6,705 bases of DNA from Rubrivivax sp. (GTDB taxonomy: Bacteria; Pseudomonadota; Gammaproteobacteria; Burkholderiales; Burkholderiaceae_C). A program made the translations under genes and the position numbers. Below are positions 6,493 to 6,705 of the stretch, in pieces (the stretch's first letter is position 1; each line of letters begins with the position of its first letter). Below the pieces are notes generated by a model. The model had not been told where the DNA came from and made no database searches. It saw only the letters and a program-made list of their open reading frames with translations. The stretch spans positions 1 to 6,705 of the forward strand of contig JAIXSD010000496.1 of assembly GCA_027484885.1 (NCBI GenBank), read 5' to 3'.

Positions 6493-6522
6493 AAAAAAGG
6501 AGACCTCGCGGTCTCCTTTTTT
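6493..6522. terminator. Bidirectional intrinsic terminator between convergent genes
   Basis: AAAAAAGGAGACC (6493-6505) pairs exactly with GGTCTCCTTTTTT (6510-6522) around the loop TCGC, and a further T follows. There is an A-run on one side and a T-run on the other, so the RNA from either strand ends in a hairpin plus U-tract. It lies 39 nt after the exported-protein gene and 42 nt after livF, serving both convergent units. Confidence 0.93.
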
Positions 6523-6564
6523 TGTGCTCGGGTCGAGGCAAAAAGTCCCCGCCTCCCTTTCGGC

Positions 6565-6705
6565 TCATTCCCCCAGATACGCCGCGCGCACCTTGGGGTC
6601 ATTCAGCAAGGACTGCCCCTCGCCCGTCATCGTCACCAGGCCCGACTCCATCACATAGCCTCGGTTGGCCAGTTGCAGCGCTCGGCTGGCGTTTTGCTCC
6701 ACCAG
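6565..6705 (-). CDS. livF: Branched-chain amino-acid ABC transporter ATP-binding protein LivF (C-terminal end)
   Basis: The last 46 codons and TGA stop of a gene that runs in from the right edge. The visible protein has LVEQNASRALQLANRGYVMES and ends DPKVRAAYLGE. This matches the C-terminus of LivF, one of the two ATPases that energise the LIV-type high-affinity importer of leucine, isoleucine and valine at the inner membrane. E. coli LivF has the same VEQNA...LADRGYVLE...AYLG pattern. The Walker A, signature and Walker B motifs are outside the window. The gene converges on the exported-protein gene and shares its terminator. A LivF-like ATPase of a urea or other amide/amino-acid importer cannot be excluded from this fragment. 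Confidence 0.85.
   Translation of the reverse strand: MVEQNASRALQLANRGYVMESGLVTMTGEGQSLLNDPKVRAAYLGE

Noticed and set aside
1..6705. Mobile element, CRISPR, toxin-antitoxin, phage or defence system
   Set aside because: No transposase, integrase, regular repeats, RNA gene or defence domain is visible. Every gene except the small exported protein is recognisable core metabolism, regulation or transport.

Overview
The window looks like a chromosomal core-metabolism region of a high-GC betaproteobacterium, most likely order Burkholderiales. Three things point there: strong G/C bias at third codon positions, a type-2 (LDH-like fold) malate dehydrogenase of the Burkholderia kind, and the order sdhCDA - GntR regulator - divergent mdh - HpcH/HpaI-family lyase. 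From memory this order is common in that group. I could not run a database search, so the taxonomic call is inference.

Left part, minus strand (1-3303): a GntR/HutC-type regulator (2431-3303) is followed in the same direction by sdhC (1874-2314), sdhD (1486-1845) and sdhA (1-1486, cut by the window edge). sdhC and sdhD are the two heme/quinone membrane anchors of succinate dehydrogenase (complex II), and sdhA is the flavoprotein. sdhD and sdhA share one base (TGATG). sdhB would be expected off the left edge.

Middle (3304-3598): a divergent control region between gntR and mdh. It holds a perfect 14-bp palindrome, GTCTTATATAAGAC, overlapped by a second dyad, and then several more palindromes in the mdh leader. 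It is the most plausible place for the GntR protein to act on its own gene and on mdh.

Right part, plus strand (3599-6453): mdh (malate dehydrogenase), two hairpins of which the second is a strong intrinsic terminator, an HpcH/HpaI aldolase/citrate-lyase family gene of unproven substrate, and a small exported protein of unknown function. A bidirectional terminator (6493-6522) separates this from the convergent 3' end of livF (6565-6705, minus), the ATPase of a branched-chain amino-acid ABC transporter.

Taken together, complex II oxidises succinate to fumarate and Mdh oxidises malate to oxaloacetate. The regulator lies between them and probably co-ordinates them. The lyase may handle a related C4/C5 acyl-CoA, but nothing in the sequence fixes its substrate. 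I see no mobile element, CRISPR array, tRNA, rRNA or defence system. The most interesting material is the regulatory DNA at 3359-3564 and the odd start region of the lyase gene.
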